A stretch of 64,000 nt of DNA, taken from Microvirga zambiensis WSM3693 (GTDB taxonomy: Bacteria; Pseudomonadota; Alphaproteobacteria; Rhizobiales; Beijerinckiaceae). The translations under genes and the position numbers were made by a program. The notes beneath the pieces are model-generated. The model worked only from the letters and a program-made list of their open reading frames with translations. It did not search any database and was not told the DNA's origin. Numbering within the stretch: position 1 is the stretch's first letter; each line of letters starts with the position of its first letter. Location: the NCBI RefSeq assembly GCF_016735695.1, contig NZ_JAERQD010000017.1, positions 62,001-126,000 on the forward strand, written 5' to 3'. Below are positions 36,964 through 49,600 of the stretch, one piece after another.

Positions 36964-37053
36964 AAGAGGCGTTCAGGGTAGCATTCTCCCTGCGCGTCAT
37001 CCCCGGAATAAGTGCGGCCATGACGTCAGAGGTTTAACTAGGCGGAGCAACAA

Positions 37054-37077
37054 AAAAGGGGCCTTTCGGCCCCTTTT
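37054..37077. terminator. Bidirectional terminator between lpxB and gltA
   Basis: Stem AAAAGGGGCC/GGCCCCTTTT with a TTTC loop, flanked by A residues on the left and T residues on the right, so it works for lpxB on the plus strand and gltA on the minus strand. Confidence 0.9.
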
Positions 37078-37097
37078 CTTCAGCTTAAGCAATTCGC

Positions 37098-38390
37098 TCA
37101 GCCGCGCTGGGCGACCGTCACGTAGTCGCGTTCCGTCTCGCCGGTATAGAGCTGGCGCGGGCGGCCGATGCGCTGGGACGGGTCCTCGATCATCTCGCTC
37201 CACTGGGCGATCCAGCCGACCGTGCGGGCGAGCGCGAACAGCACGGTGAACATCGAGGTCGGGAAGCCCATCGCCTTCAGCGTGATGCCCGAATAGAAGT
37301 CGATGTTCGGATAGAGCTTCTTTTCGACGAAGTAGTCGTCCTTGAGCGCGATCTGCTCGAGCTCGATGGCAACGTCCAGAAGCGGGTCGTCCTTGATGCC
37401 GAGCTCGTTGAGCACCTCATGCGTCGTCTTCTGCATGATGCGCGCGCGCGGGTCGTAGTTCTTGTAGACCCGGTGGCCGAAGCCCATCAAGCGGAACGGA
37501 TCGTTCTTGTCCTTCGCCTTGGCGATGTATTCCGGAATCCGATCCGGCGTGCCGATCTCTTCCAGCATCTTCAGCGCCGCCTCATTGGCGCCACCATGAG
37601 CGGGACCCCACAGGCAGGCGATGCCGGCAGCGATGCAGGCGAAGGGGTTGGCGCCCGACGAGCCGGCGAGACGCACGGTCGAGGTCGAGGCGTTCTGCTC
37701 GTGATCGGCGTGCAGGATGAAGATCCGGTCGAGCGCGCGCGAGAGCACCGGGTTGACCTTGTACTCCTCCGCCGGGACCGCGAAGCACATGCGCAGGAAG
37801 TTCGAGGTGTAGTCGAGATCGTTCTGCGGATACACGAAGGGCTGGCCGATGGAATACTTGTACGCCATGGCGGCGAGCGTCGGCATCTTCGCGATCATGC
37901 GCATCGAGGCGATCATGCGCTGGTGCGGATCCGAGATGTCGGTCGAGTCATGATAGAAGGCCGAGAGCGCGCCGACGCAGGCGACCATGATCGCCATCGG
38001 GTGCGCATCGCGGCGGAAGCCCGTGAAGAACCGGTGCATCTGGTCGTGCACCATGGTGTGGCGCGTGACGCGATAGTCGAAATCGGCCTTCTGGGCTGCG
38101 GTCGGCAGCTCTCCGTAGAGCAGCAGATAGCAGGTCTCGAGGAAGTCGCCATGCTCTGCGAGCTGATCGATCGGATAGCCGCGATAGAGCAGGATGCCGG
38201 CGTCGCCGTCGATATAGGTGATCTTCGACTCGGTGGCCGCGGTCGAGGTAAAACCGGGATCGTAGGTGAACATCCCGGTCTGACCGTAGAGCTTCGAGAT
38301 GTCGATGACGCTCGGGCCGATCGTGCCTTCTTTGACCGGCAGTTCCACGGACTTGTTGTCAACGGTGACGGTGCTGGTGGGGGAACTCAT
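37098..38390 (-). CDS. gltA: Citrate synthase
   Basis: TCA-cycle entry enzyme (430 residues) condensing oxaloacetate and acetyl-CoA. Sequence type is that of hexameric NADH-regulated enzymes, with a beta-strand N-terminal domain ([20 protein letters not shown]). Catalytic His residues lie in [13 protein letters not shown] (about 225) and [25 protein letters not shown] and the Asp in NIDFYSGI complete the site. It is transcribed opposite to lpxB and 170 bases downstream of gltX, probably from its own promoter in that gap. Confidence 0.97.
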   Translation of the reverse strand: MSSPTSTVTVDNKSVELPVKEGTIGPSVIDISKLYGQTGMFTYDPGFTSTAATESKITYIDGDAGILLYRGYPIDQLAEHGDFLETCYLLLYGELPTAAQKADFDYRVTRHTMVHDQMHRFFTGFRRDAHPMAIMVACVGALSAFYHDSTDISDPHQRMIASMRMIAKMPTLAAMAYKYSIGQPFVYPQNDLDYTSNFLRMCFAVPAEEYKVNPVLSRALDRIFILHADHEQNASTSTVRLAGSSGANPFACIAAGIACLWGPAHGGANEAALKMLEEIGTPDRIPEYIAKAKDKNDPFRLMGFGHRVYKNYDPRARIMQKTTHEVLNELGIKDDPLLDVAIELEQIALKDDYFVEKKLYPNIDFYSGITLKAMGFPTSMFTVLFALARTVGWIAQWSEMIEDPSQRIGRPRQLYTGETERDYVTVAQRG

Positions 38391-38560
38391 GCGTCATGGC
38401 CCTTTCAAAACGGAGGCCGGGCAGAACCTAGTGCAGCCATGGAGGCAGGGTAGCCCTTCGGGCTGCCGAACCAGGGTTTGCCGGTCGGGTAGGATTATGG
38501 CGCCTTGGGTAGCTTATCCGTATGGTGGGGGCAAGCACGTCTAAAGGCGACAAACGCTTG

Positions 38561-39991
38561 CTATGCAGCAGATGCATCCTTGAGCTGATCGCGTAACCGC
38601 AACAGCGTTTGATCCTTGCCGAGAACCGCCATCACGTCGAAGAGTCCGGGCGAGGTCGCGCGCCCGGTGAGCGCCGCCCGAAGCGGCTGCGCCACCTGGC
38701 CGAGCTTGGCCCCGATCGCCTCGGCATGCTCGCGCACGACCGCCTCCACGCTCTGGGCCGACCAATCGGAAACTCCATCGAGCTTCGCGTCCAGACCGGT
38801 AAGGCGGGATCGGCCGTCCGCCAGCAGGCCTGCGGCTTTCTCGTCGAGATGCAGCGGGCGCTGGGCGTAGAGGTAATAGGCGCTGTCGAGAAGCTCCACG
38901 AGGGTCTTGGCACGCTCCTTCAGGCCGGGCATGGCGGCGACCAGCTTCTCCCGCAGGGCCGGCTTGAAGGTGCGGCCGAGATGGTGCTCGTCCTTCTCCA
39001 GCTCCGGCAGCAGATCCTCAAGGGCGCGCACCAGATGCTCGTCGTCGGACTGGCGCATATAGTGGCCGTTGATGTTCTCGAGCTTGGCGAAATCGAACCT
39101 GGCCGGGGAGCGCCCGATGCTGCCGAGATCAAAAGCGTCGATCATCTCCTGTGTCGAGAAGATCTCCTGATCGCCATGGCTCCAGCCAAGCCGCACGAGA
39201 TAGTTCCGAAGCGCCTCCGGCAGATAGCCCATGCTGCGATAGGCCTCGACGCCCAAGGCGCCATGACGCTTCGACAGCTTCGCGCCGTCCGGCCCGTGAA
39301 TGAGCGGGATATGCGCCATCGTCGGCACGCCCCAGCCAAGCGCCTGGTAGATCTGGGTTTGGCGAGCGGCATTGGTGAGATGATCGTCGCCGCGGATCAC
39401 ATGGGTCACGCCCATATCGTGATCGTCGACCACGACGGCGAGCATGTAGGTCGGCGTGCCGTCCGAGCGCAGAAGCACGAGATCGTCGAGGTCCTTGTTC
39501 TGCCAGACCACGCGGCCCTGCACCTGATCCTCGACCACCGTCTCGCCCTCGGTCGGGGCCTTCAGGCGGATGACGGGTTTTACGCCCGCCGGGGCCTCGG
39601 ACGGATCGCGATCGCGCCAGCGGCCGTCATAGCGCAGGGGCCGGCCTTCCTTGCGGGCGCTCTCGCGCATTTCTTCCAGCTCCTGCTGGCTGGCATAGCA
39701 GTAATAGGCGCGGCCTTGCGCCAGCAGGCTCTCGGCCACCTCCTTGTGGCGGGCGGCGCGGGAAAACTGGTAGATCGCGTCGCCGTCCCAGTCGAGCCCG
39801 AGCCATTTCAGGCCGTCGAGGATCGCCGCAATGGCGGAATTCGTGGAGCGTTCCCGGTCCGTGTCCTCGATCCGCAGCAGCATCTTTCCCCCATGCCGCT
39901 TGGCATAGAGCCAGTTGAACAGGGCTGTGCGTCCGCCTCCGATATGCAGGAAGCCGGTGGGCGAGGGGGCGAAGCGGGTGACAACGGTCAT
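38561..39991 (-). CDS. gltX: Glutamyl-tRNA synthetase
   Basis: Class I aminoacyl-tRNA synthetase (476 residues) charging tRNA-Glu, and in many alphaproteobacteria also tRNA-Gln for later amidation. The HIGH-type motif is [20 protein letters not shown] (residues 7-26) and the KMSKS-type motif is KLSKRHGA (about 238). The anticodon-binding domain is complete. Many alphaproteobacteria carry two GluRS paralogues, so a second copy may exist elsewhere. It faces comEC divergently across 141 bases. Confidence 0.96.
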   Translation of the reverse strand: MTVVTRFAPSPTGFLHIGGGRTALFNWLYAKRHGGKMLLRIEDTDRERSTNSAIAAILDGLKWLGLDWDGDAIYQFSRAARHKEVAESLLAQGRAYYCYASQQELEEMRESARKEGRPLRYDGRWRDRDPSEAPAGVKPVIRLKAPTEGETVVEDQVQGRVVWQNKDLDDLVLLRSDGTPTYMLAVVVDDHDMGVTHVIRGDDHLTNAARQTQIYQALGWGVPTMAHIPLIHGPDGAKLSKRHGALGVEAYRSMGYLPEALRNYLVRLGWSHGDQEIFSTQEMIDAFDLGSIGRSPARFDFAKLENINGHYMRQSDDEHLVRALEDLLPELEKDEHHLGRTFKPALREKLVAAMPGLKERAKTLVELLDSAYYLYAQRPLHLDEKAAGLLADGRSRLTGLDAKLDGVSDWSAQSVEAVVREHAEAIGAKLGQVAQPLRAALTGRATSPGLFDVMAVLGKDQTLLRLRDQLKDASAA

Positions 39992-40132
39992 CGCAGAAAA
40001 CCTTGACTGAAAAACGTGATTTCGCGCGGCCTATACGCCGCAACGTCAGCCGACTCAATCCACAGGGCGGCTTGGGCCGGAGCGGTGCGGTCGTCTAGCA
40101 TGCAACGGAACCCGCGTTAAGCCGAACCAGCG
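39992..40132. promoter_or_regulatory. Divergent intergenic region between gltX and comEC
   Basis: The 141 bases must hold promoters for both genes. No clear -35/-10 pair could be assigned. Two GAAC words occur but 12 bases apart, so this is not a LexA box. Confidence 0.35.
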
Positions 40133-42406
40133 ATGCAAGACAACCAGGCAAAACCGAGCAGGATCCCGCGCGCCTCGGCACGCGCGGTGGCTTTGCCGCG
40201 GGCCTGGGGCGCCGGCATCGATTGGAGCCTCTTCGACGGGCGCAGTTGGCTGTCGCGGGCGATTGCCCGGGAGATCGAGCAGCGCCGGCTGTTCCCTTGG
40301 ATCGCTGTGTATTTCGGTATCGGCATCCTCCTGTTTTTCCAGGCCGACGGGCCGCCCGCGCTCTGGGCGCCGCTCGGGGCATTCGCGATCTCCTGCTTCG
40401 CCGCTTTCATCCTGCGCGGCCGCATCCTGGCGTTGTCCATGACGATTGCCCTTGCGGCGATCTTCGCCGGTTTTGCCGCCGGAACCATTCGCACGCGCAG
40501 CGTGTCGGCACCCGTTCTCAACCGCATCGTCATCGCCCCGCTCGCCGGTTTCATCGAAGCGGTGGAAGACCGGGAGGAGGGGCAGCGGCTTCTTCTGCGC
40601 GTGTCGGAGATGAAGGGTGTCGCGGAAGCGGAGCGGCCTCGGCTCGTGCGGGTCACGATCCGCAAAGGGACGGTGTTGAATGCCGGGCAGTTCGTCTCCG
40701 GCACGGCCCGGCTGCTGCCACCGCCGGAAGCCGCATGGCCCGGTGGCTACGACTTCGCGCGCGACGCCTATTACAAGGGGATCGGCGCCGTCGGTTCCAT
40801 GGTCGGGCAGGTGCGGGTTCTCGATTCGCCCGCGAAGCCGGAATGGACACTGCTTCTGGCCGCACAGGTCGACGAGGCCCGCAATGCACTCACGCATCGT
40901 ATCGCCTCCTCCATCGGAGGCGCAGCCGGGGGCGTCGGCGCGGCGCTCGTGACGGGCAAGCGCGGTCTCATTCCAGAGCCGGCCAACGAGGTGCTGCGCG
41001 GCGCGGGCATCTATCACATCGTGTCGATCTCGGGACTTCACATGGTGCTCGCGGCCGGCACGTTCTTCTGGCTGGTGCGCGCCCTGCTGGCGCTTGCTCC
41101 TGCGGCCGCCCTGCTTTGGCCCGTGAAGAAGATCTCAGCGGTTGCAGCCATGATCGGCGCGACGATCTACTGCATCTTCTCCGGTTCCGACGTCGCCACG
41201 GAGCGCTCGCTCGTCATGACCCTCGTGATGTTCGGCGCGATGCTCGTTGACCGGCCTGCCTTGAGCATCCGCAACCTGTCGATCGCGGCGCTTATCGTTC
41301 TTGCGCGCGAGCCCGAGGCGCTGCTGGGCCCGAGCTTCCAGATGTCCTTCGGCGCCGTCGCGGCAATGATGGCGCTCGTTCCGATGATGCAGTCGAGGCG
41401 CGAAACGGGGCCCGCCACATTGCTTGAGCGAGCGCTGAGATGGGGCTTTCAGGCCGTGTTGGGATTATTGATCACGACGCTGGTGGCGAGCCTCGCGACC
41501 GCGCCTTTTTCGGCCTATCATTTCCAAAGCCTCAACCCTTACGGCCTCATCGGCAATGCACTGGCTTTGCCGCTCGTCTCTCTCGTCGTCATGCCGTCGG
41601 CTGTTCTCGGCGTACTCGCCTATCCGTTCGGGCTCGACCGGCCGGTCTGGCAGCTCATGGGAGCCGCCGTATCGCAGGTGCTCGAGGTATCCGCCTGGGT
41701 CGGAGGCTTCAACGGATCGACGCTCGTCGTGCCGGCCCTGAGCATCGGCGCGCTGGCGCTTCTGAGCCTGGCGCTGCTCGTGGTGACGATTCCGGTATCG
41801 GCTCTGCGATGGCTTGCAATTCTGCCTACCGGCGCAGGGCTCGCCATGGCCGCCATGCCGGCGCGCTATGACCTCTTCGTCGACCGGGACGGGGCAGGCG
41901 CCGCCATCCGCAGCGCCGGAGGGAAACTCACCCTGGTCGGACGGCCGTCCGATTTCGTCGTGGAACAGTGGCTTCGGGCCGATGGGGATGGGCGGAGCGT
42001 CGACGATGCGGGGCTCAGGCAGGATTCCCGATGTGACAATGCCGGATGCGTCGTCATTGCCGAACAGGGAAGGCGGATTGCCTTCGTGCAGAACGTCGCT
42101 GCTTTCGAGGAGGATTGTCGAAGAGCGTCCGTGATTATCTCCCGGCTCGAGGCGCCGCCGACCTGTTCGGTCGATCTTCTCCTCGACGGCAATGCCTTGA
42201 AGGAGCGCGGCGCGACGACATTGCGCTTCGGACCGAAGGATGTCGAGATCCTGTCGGTCAGGGAGGGGCGGGAGGTGCGGCCCTGGTCGACGCCAAATCC
42301 CTCACAATCCGTCGCCTCTCGCGCTCAGGAAAAGCCGCGGCGCGCGCGGCCTGTCCCTGAGCAGGATCTTCCTGACGAGGATCTCAGTACCGGCGAACCA
42401 GACTGA
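40133..42406 (+). CDS. comEC: ComEC/Rec2 family DNA uptake channel protein
   Basis: Polytopic inner-membrane protein (757 residues) of the ComEC/Rec2 family, the channel for single-stranded DNA in natural transformation. Two N-terminal helices precede a DUF4131-type OB domain (residues 60-230). The Competence domain follows, with the signature [17 protein letters not shown] near 293 and about seven further helices. The C-terminal part after residue 570 is a short remnant where longer ComEC proteins carry a metallo-beta-lactamase domain; no zinc HxHxDH motif is present. The 3' end overlaps lexA by 23 bases on opposite strands. Whether this strain is transformable is unknown. Confidence 0.92.
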   Translation: MQDNQAKPSRIPRASARAVALPRAWGAGIDWSLFDGRSWLSRAIAREIEQRRLFPWIAVYFGIGILLFFQADGPPALWAPLGAFAISCFAAFILRGRILALSMTIALAAIFAGFAAGTIRTRSVSAPVLNRIVIAPLAGFIEAVEDREEGQRLLLRVSEMKGVAEAERPRLVRVTIRKGTVLNAGQFVSGTARLLPPPEAAWPGGYDFARDAYYKGIGAVGSMVGQVRVLDSPAKPEWTLLLAAQVDEARNALTHRIASSIGGAAGGVGAALVTGKRGLIPEPANEVLRGAGIYHIVSISGLHMVLAAGTFFWLVRALLALAPAAALLWPVKKISAVAAMIGATIYCIFSGSDVATERSLVMTLVMFGAMLVDRPALSIRNLSIAALIVLAREPEALLGPSFQMSFGAVAAMMALVPMMQSRRETGPATLLERALRWGFQAVLGLLITTLVASLATAPFSAYHFQSLNPYGLIGNALALPLVSLVVMPSAVLGVLAYPFGLDRPVWQLMGAAVSQVLEVSAWVGGFNGSTLVVPALSIGALALLSLALLVVTIPVSALRWLAILPTGAGLAMAAMPARYDLFVDRDGAGAAIRSAGGKLTLVGRPSDFVVEQWLRADGDGRSVDDAGLRQDSRCDNAGCVVIAEQGRRIAFVQNVAAFEEDCRRASVIISRLEAPPTCSVDLLLDGNALKERGATTLRFGPKDVEILSVREGREVRPWSTPNPSQSVASRAQEKPRRARPVPEQDLPDEDLSTGEPD

Positions 42407-43088
42407 CGAGCTTGCCCTGGATCTTGACCCGGTCGGGGCCGAGCACACGGGTCTCGTAGGCCTGATTGGCGGCCTCCAGCGCGATGGAGGAGCCGCGGCG
42501 ACGGAAGCGCTTCAGGGTCGCCTCCTCGTCGTCGATGAGCGCCACGATGATGTCGCCCGTATTGGCCGTATCCTGACGCTTGATCACCACGAGGTCACCG
42601 TCGAGGATGCCGGCCTCGACCATCGAGTCGCCGCGCACCTCCAGGGCGAAATGGTCGCCCTGCGAGAGGAAATCGCCCGACAGCGTGATCGAATGGCTGC
42701 GGGTCTGGATCGCCGAGATCGGCACACCGGCGGCGATCCGGCCCATGACCGGGATCGACATCTCGCGGTCGCGCGGATCGGCCTGGGGCTGCGGCGCGGC
42801 CTTCGCCTTGCCGGCAAGGCCGCCCTCGACCACGCTCGGCGTGAAGCGCCGCTGGCTGCCGGCACCGCTGGTGCTCTCGGGCAGGCGGATCACCTCCAGC
42901 GCCCGGGCCCGGTTCGGCAGGCGGCGGATGAAGCCACGCTCCTCGAGCGCCGTGATCAGGCGATGGATGCCGGATTTCGACTTGAGGTCGAGCGCATCCT
43001 TCATCTCGTCGAAGGAGGGCGGAACCCCGGTTTCACGCAGCCGCTCATGAATGAAGCGGAGCAATTCGTGCTGTTTACGCGTCAGCAT
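42384..43088 (-). CDS. lexA: SOS response repressor LexA
   Basis: Transcriptional repressor and self-cleaving protease, 234 residues. The N-terminal winged helix ([20 protein letters not shown]) includes recognition segment [20 protein letters not shown]. The cleavage site is Ala-Gly in [10 protein letters not shown] (about 119-120). The catalytic Ser is in [14 protein letters not shown] (about 156) and the catalytic Lys in EEATLKRF (about 193), so it should be functional. A GTTC-N7-GTTC box lies 61 bases upstream, indicating autoregulation. It ends convergently with comEC. In many relatives moeA would lie next to lexA; here the RTX island intervenes. Confidence 0.97.
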   Translation of the reverse strand: MLTRKQHELLRFIHERLRETGVPPSFDEMKDALDLKSKSGIHRLITALEERGFIRRLPNRARALEVIRLPESTSGAGSQRRFTPSVVEGGLAGKAKAAPQPQADPRDREMSIPVMGRIAAGVPISAIQTRSHSITLSGDFLSQGDHFALEVRGDSMVEAGILDGDLVVIKRQDTANTGDIIVALIDDEEATLKRFRRRGSSIALEAANQAYETRVLGPDRVKIQGKLVSLVRRY

Positions 43089-43148
43089 GGCAGGCCCTTA
43101 CTGCTCCCCAGCGGAGCGATTCTGAAACAAATCAGGAACAAGGTAGCC

Positions 43149-43163
43149 GTTCTCGCTGTGTTC
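43149..43163 (-). promoter_or_regulatory. LexA box in the lexA promoter
   Basis: GTTCTCGCTGTGTTC on the plus strand, equal to GAAC-N7-GAAC on the minus strand, 61-75 bases upstream of the lexA start. A minus-strand TTGCGG overlaps its upstream edge and CTACCT follows about 16 bases later, a plausible promoter pair. Confidence 0.8.
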
Positions 43164-43652
43164 CGCAAGTGTGCTGCTAAGCTGGGGAATAAGTGGTGGG
43201 ATAAAGCGAAGTAGGAACCCAATCTCGCTCGCTGGCAGGGCGGGACAATGCCGCTGCGCCTTCGATCGCCGGCGCCTTGCACGTACAAATAATCCTATTG
43301 TCGGATCATTGGCAAAGATGGGAAAGAAATGACGAGTATAATATAAATCTAGTCGGCGATCTTGACGAAAAGTAATGTCGTGTATGAATTGAATGTTCAA
43401 GCACAAGACAACGTTTCTACTGCCCTATATAAATAGACGGGACGTAGACTATCCTTGAATTTGATCTATTGGATGCGCTTTCGCCGCGGCCATTGTCTCG
43501 GCCTTCATCTGGATGCACGAAAAGTCCGTCCGTTAACCCTCAGAGTAAATCAAAAGTGAACTTTTGACCGTAAGAGGGTTGCATCTCGCGCCGCTTTGAT
43601 GCGATAACGCCTTAATATAACATTAAGTAACGTATTCTGCGCGGAGAGTGTC
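43164..43652. other. A+T-rich non-coding region upstream of the giant RTX gene
   Basis: About 490 bases with no convincing gene and much lower GC than the surroundings. A promoter-like TTGACG (43362-43367) and TATGAA (43383-43388) are spaced 15 bases. A composite inverted repeat lies at 43535-43580. The long leader suggests regulated expression of the RTX gene. Confidence 0.55.
43535..43580 (+). promoter_or_regulatory. Nested inverted repeat, candidate operator or RNA hairpin
   Basis: An outer pair AACCCTC (43535-43541) and GAGGGTT (43574-43580) encloses a perfect 18-base dyad TCAAAAGT-GA-ACTTTTGA (43550-43567). It lies 72 bases before the giant RTX start. No T run follows, so it is more likely a binding site or leader structure than a terminator. 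Confidence 0.45.
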
Positions 43653-46600
43653 ATGGCTGGTGGGGTAACACGGTGGAACAGCGAGGACTGGGTTCACAAC
43701 ATCGCGCAGACGCAGAACCGTGCGGCGACGGCCGTTGCGCCAGATGGAACGATGATGACGGTCTGGGAAGAATGGGTTCCGGGCCGGAACATAACAAAGG
43801 TCGTCGGTCAGATTGTCGAGTTCGACGGCACCGTTATCAACGCAGCCTTCGATTTAAATATCTATCCTGGTGTGATGGACCAGATAAGGCCCTCCATCAC
43901 TGCCCTGTCGAACGGGACGTTTGTGGTCGCCTATGAGTCGGCAAACAAAATATTTACTCAGATCGTCAGACCAGATGGATCGAGCACCTTGGCCGATCCC
44001 GTGTCCCACACATCTGGCGCGCTCACCAATGCGAAGGTCGTCGATCTCGGAAATGGCAGCTACTCCGTCCTATACAAAGTAACCGGCAATGTTGTGCCTC
44101 CATGGCCCGACCTAGAATATCGCACTGAGTTCAGGGAACAAAAGTTTGACGCACGCGGCACCGCTGTTGGAGATAATTCCACCCTTGGCCTGTATGCCGT
44201 CGATTATGACTTCGCCTATATCGGATCCATTGGAGAAATGCATGCGATAACAGAGAAAAGAGTGTTTGCGAGAGGACGGGACCCTGATCATCAAACTGGT
44301 ACTGAATTTCGCAGCGAGATTGTTCTCCGCATCAAGACGTACGGTGCCCCACAAGATACTCTAGTTGTCCTAAAGAGCGCCATTACCGACCGACCTGGGT
44401 ACGAATTCAAGGACGTTGAGATCACCGCCTTAAAAAATGGGCATATGGTCGTGACATGGCTGGAAGTCACTCCCGCCGGAACGACAATGCGCGGTCAAGC
44501 GGTCGACGCCAACGGAAATCGTGTTGGAAGTGAGTTTATTATCGATCCGACAACCGATGGCAACGACAGCAAGCCCGTTATAGCCAGTCTGCCCAGCCCA
44601 CTAGGTACAAGTTTTGTCGTGGCCTGGGTCGAGGAACAGGGCGGTACCAGTGTCATTAAAGCCCAGGTTTTCTCTGCTCCCGGAGTCAGAGAAGGGCTGG
44701 AGTTCGTCGTCAGCACGATTAACGGGGGCGCGCAGATCGACCCACGGATCATCTCGCATGATGACGGCAGGTTTACCATCACGTGGACGACGGCGTGGAA
44801 TTCGGCCGGCGGCTATATCCGCAGCCAAACGTTTGATGTGCGCAGGAACCAAGTCAATTTCGTAGGTAATCAGCAAGATGACCACTACGCTGGAACGGTT
44901 GGTAATGACACACTTTTGGGAGGCAGTGGAAACGATCGGCTATCCGGTCACGACGGCAACGATTCGCTGGTCGGTGGTGCCCACAACGACACTCTCAGAG
45001 GCGGACAGGGTAACGACGAATTATATGGCAATGATGGCAGCGATTATCTCCAAGGTGGCAGCGGCGACAATTACATGCATGGTGGCACCGATACGGCCGC
45101 CGATGTCTTCGTAGGCGGAAGCGGTACGAATACTGTCAGTTATGCGGGTCAAGGGCCTGTCAGGGTCTTCTTGGATCCCAGTCTCGGCACCAACACCGGC
45201 GCTGCGACTGGTGACACTTATTTCGATATAGACGTCTTCAACGGATCCAGCGGCGCCGACGTGTTCGGGGGCGACGCCAATGGCAATATCTTTTGGGGTG
45301 ATGCTGGCAACGATACATTAAGTGGGTATGCGGGCGACGATAGGCTTGACGGCGCTCTCGGTGATGACTCGCTCGATGGCGGTGCCAACAACGACAGGCT
45401 GCTCGGCGGTGACGGAAATGACACCTTAAATGGTGGATCCGGTAACGATTACATGGAGGGAGGCGCAGGCAACGACACTTACTATGTCGACAGCAAAGGC
45501 GATAGCGTCCTTGAGACCGATACCAAAAGCGGTGGTGGCACCACGGATACCGTCATTGTCAGCTTTGACTATACGCTCCAGTCGGGCACCGGAATCGAGA
45601 TTCTGCAGGCAGAAAAAGGCACTGCAACGATTAATCTCACTGGCAGCGACGCAGAAAACAACATCATCATCGGCAATGACGGAACCAATACCCTCGACGG
45701 TAAGGACGGCAACGACACCCTCGAAGGTCATGGCGGCAATGATTCCCTTTTAGGTGGTAGCGGCAGGGATAGCCTCGTCGGCGGCGACGGAGACGATGTC
45801 CTCAAGGGTGAACTAGGCGATGATACGCTGATCGGCGGCGCAGGGAACGATACCTACTGGGCCGATCTTGGCGATTCTATCGGAGAAGACACGTCAGGTG
45901 ATTCAGACCGGCTGATCGCAACCCAAGCGAACGGCGAATATATCCTCTCGAAAGGCATCGAATATGGGCAGATCAGCGCCGGCCTCGACGGAGTCACGCT
46001 GAGCGGCAATGGTTTCGCCAATACATTAGAGGGCAACGAGAAGGCCAATATCCTCAACGGACACGATGGAAATGATTTCCTGTACGGTTATGGGGGCGAC
46101 GACGTCCTCAACGGCGGGAACGGCAACGATCAGCTTCGAGGCGACGTCGGAAAAGACTTCTTGAATGGCGACGTCGGACAGGACACCCTGTGGGGTGGCG
46201 ACGACAATGACGTCATCAACGGCGGAGATGACAACGATACGCTCTACGGTGAGGCGGGCGACGATATTCTGGACGGCAATGCCGGCAAGGATCATATGGA
46301 AGGGGGCACGGGCAACGACATCTATCATGTCGGGGTTCCAGGAGACACTTTCTACGAAGAAAATCTTGATTCCGGCGGGACCAAAGACATCGTCATCGTC
46401 AACTTCGACTACACGCTCCGGGGCGGAAGCGGCATCGAGATCCTCCAGGCAGCCGACAGTGGCAATCCGATCAAGCTGACTGGCAGTGACGACAAGAATA
46501 TCATCTGGGGCAACAACGCTGCGAATGAGATTTGGGGCGAGGGTGGCGACGATACCCTGGAAGGACACGGCGGAAACGACAAGCTGACGGGCGGCCTTGG

Positions 46601-49600
46601 CTTCGATCGTCTGTATGGCGGCGCCGGAGACGACGTTCTCAAAGGTAATCAGGGCCGTGACACGCTCAATGGTGGCGACGGCAATGACACTTATTGGGTG
46701 GACGATCTGGACGACGTTGAGGCCGACACCGGTGGCGGCAACGATCTCCTGATCGTCGATGGGCCTGGCGGCACTTATAAGCTTGCTGAGGGAATCGAGA
46801 ACGGGCAGATCTCGTCGACCAGCGGCTACGGCGTGACCCTTATCGGTACCGATAAAGACAACTCACTCGAAGGCAACGAGGACGACAATACCTTTCTGGG
46901 CGGAGCCGGCAATGACGCCCTCTACGGGCATGGCGGCAATGACGTGCTCAAAGGGGGCGCCGGAAACGACTTTATGTCGGGCGGCTACGGGGACGACACC
47001 TACTACGTCGATAGCGAAGATGGCGTCGTATCCGAAGACCCGGAAGAATCGGACGGCTACGACACCGTCATCGTAGACTTCAACCACACGCTCCAGGCGG
47101 GAACGGGCATCGAGGTTCTGCAGGCGATAGAAGGCAACGCTTCGATCAATCTCACTGGGAGTGACGAGGAAGACAACGTTCTCGTCGGCAATGATGGTGC
47201 GAACAAGCTCTATGGCAGGGCCGGCAATGACACACTGAATGGCGGCGGCGGCAATGACCTGCTCGACGGTGGCGAGGGCGTGGACACCCTGAGCGGTGGT
47301 GAGGGCAGCGACACCTATTATGTCGACAGCGTCGATGATGAGACCTACGACGATGGCACCGGAGGCAATGACGTCGATCTCGTCATCGTGACCGCGTATG
47401 GTGAATTCACGCTTGCCAGTGGCATCGAGAACGGCAGCCTCGCTGGTAGTGCCGGGAACGCAAGCCTTAACGGCAACGACGGCAACAACAAGCTGACCGG
47501 TAATGACGGCGCCAATGTCCTTACAGGCGGTGAGGGCGACGATACGCTCGACGGCGGCAAGGGCGATGACGTCCTGATCGGCGGTGAGGGCGGCGATACG
47601 TATTATGTCGATAGCGTCGACGATGAGGTTTACGACGAAGGTAGCCGCGGCCATGACGTGGCGCATCTGACTACCGGAAGTAACCTGGGCCGGGCCGAAG
47701 CGCTCGATATGGCGGCCTTCTTGAACAGCTCGATCGAGGAGATCTACATCGACGGCGAGCTGTATCGCGCACCCACGAATGTCAGCTTCACCGGCGGCAC
47801 GATCCGCGAAGACGCCCATGAGGGCGATGAAGTCGGTGTCCTCGGGGCTCACGATAGCGTCGGCGACACGCCCAGCTTCAGCTTCGTGAACGGGCAGGGT
47901 CCGGGCGACCGGATCGATGAGAGCGGACGCTTCATCATCGTCAACGACAACGGCACCTGGCGCGTCCTGGTGGCGGAAGGAGCGGTCTTCGACCGCGAGG
48001 AGCGGGACAGCTATTCGTTCAGGATCCTCGTGACCGACCGGCATGGGCTCACCGATTACAAAGACGTCACGATCACGATCACGGACGTCGACGAGGGGCC
48101 GCACACGGTGCAGCTGGAGGGCGCGACCGCGGTGACGGTGGCCGAGAACACGACCGATCTGGGTGTGCTGAGCGCGGTGGATCCGGAAGGAGACGCGATC
48201 ACCGGCTACGATCTGTCCGGCGATCATGCCGAGATGTTCGAGGTGGTGGTCGAGAACGGCGCCTTCCGGCTGCGGGTGAAGAACGGGTACGAGCTCGACT
48301 TCGAGATGCTGGCGACCCTGACGCTGACGGTTGTGGCCTATGCCGGCAGCCAGCCGTCGGCGGCTCAGGAGATCACGATCACCCTGACCGACGTGATCGA
48401 GGGCAACGATGGCGACAACGAGATCTTCGGCACGCCCGGCAAGGACGTGCTCGACGGCGGCAAGGGCAACGACACCATCTACGGCCTTGGCGACGACGAT
48501 GTGCTCATCGGCGGCGAGGGCGGCGACACGCTCTACGGTGAGGCGGGCGACGACACGCTCGACGGCGGCGCCGGCAACGACTTCCTGAACGGTGGCGAGG
48601 GCAGCGACACGTATATCGTGCGCGGTCACGAGACGATCGGAGAGGACGGCAGCGAGGGCACCGACACGGTTGTAGTGTTCACCACCGGCGCGTACGAACT
48701 AGACGACGTCATCGAGAACGGCATTCTCGACGGCAGCGCCGGGAGCGCCAGCCTGATCGGCCACGACGGCGACAACAAGCTGACCGGCAACGAGCATGCC
48801 AACGTCCTTGACGGCAAAGACGGCGATGACACGCTCATCGGCGGCGGCGGTGCCGATGAGTTGTTCGGCGGCGAGGGTAACGATACCCTCAATGGCGGCT
48901 TCTTCGACGCTCAAGGCAAAGCCGTCGGCGACGGCGAGGCCGACACGCTGCATGCCGGTGCCGGCAACGACACCTACTTCCTGATGGATGCCGACGACGA
49001 GATCGACTTCAGCTCAGGGAAGGATGAAGGCACCGACACGGTCTACCTCGTTGCGGACAACTTCGCGACGGATGGCGAAGTCGATTGGGATGCCATCGAG
49101 GCCTATGCCGAATATCTCCGGGATAACGGCATCGAAGAGATCTACATCTACGTCGACGGCAAGGAGGTGGCGTACGGCAAAGACGACATCTACGAGGTCT
49201 ACCCGGAAAGCGAGGCGATCGTCGAGGATCTGGATCCGGCAAAGGGCGGTTTCGACCGCGCCAACATCCATGTCGCGAGCTACACGCTCGGCGAGGACGT
49301 CGGTGTCGAGGTTTTGTCGGTTGTGGATGGACTCTCGTTCGACGTCACGATCAACGGCAACAGCCAGGACAACACCATCTATGGCAGCCTGAGAAACGAT
49401 ACGCTTCGCGGCGGCGACGGCAACGACCTGATTTCCGACGATGAGGAAGACGGCAAGAATCCTGGCAGCGGCGACGATCGGCTGGAGGGCGAGGCCGGAG
49501 AAGACACTCTCATAGGCGGTCTCGGCAACGATTGGCTCGATGGCGGCAAGGATAACGATACGCTCTTCGGCGAGATCGGCGACGATACCCTGGACGGCGG

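Noticed and set aside
40000..40132. A LexA box between gltX and comEC
   Set aside because: Two GAAC words are present but separated by 12 bases, which does not fit GAAC-N7-GAAC.
42384..42406. A frameshift or assembly error at the comEC-lexA junction
   Set aside because: Both proteins end with normal family C-termini (LexA with LVSLVRRY), so a short convergent overlap is the simpler reading.
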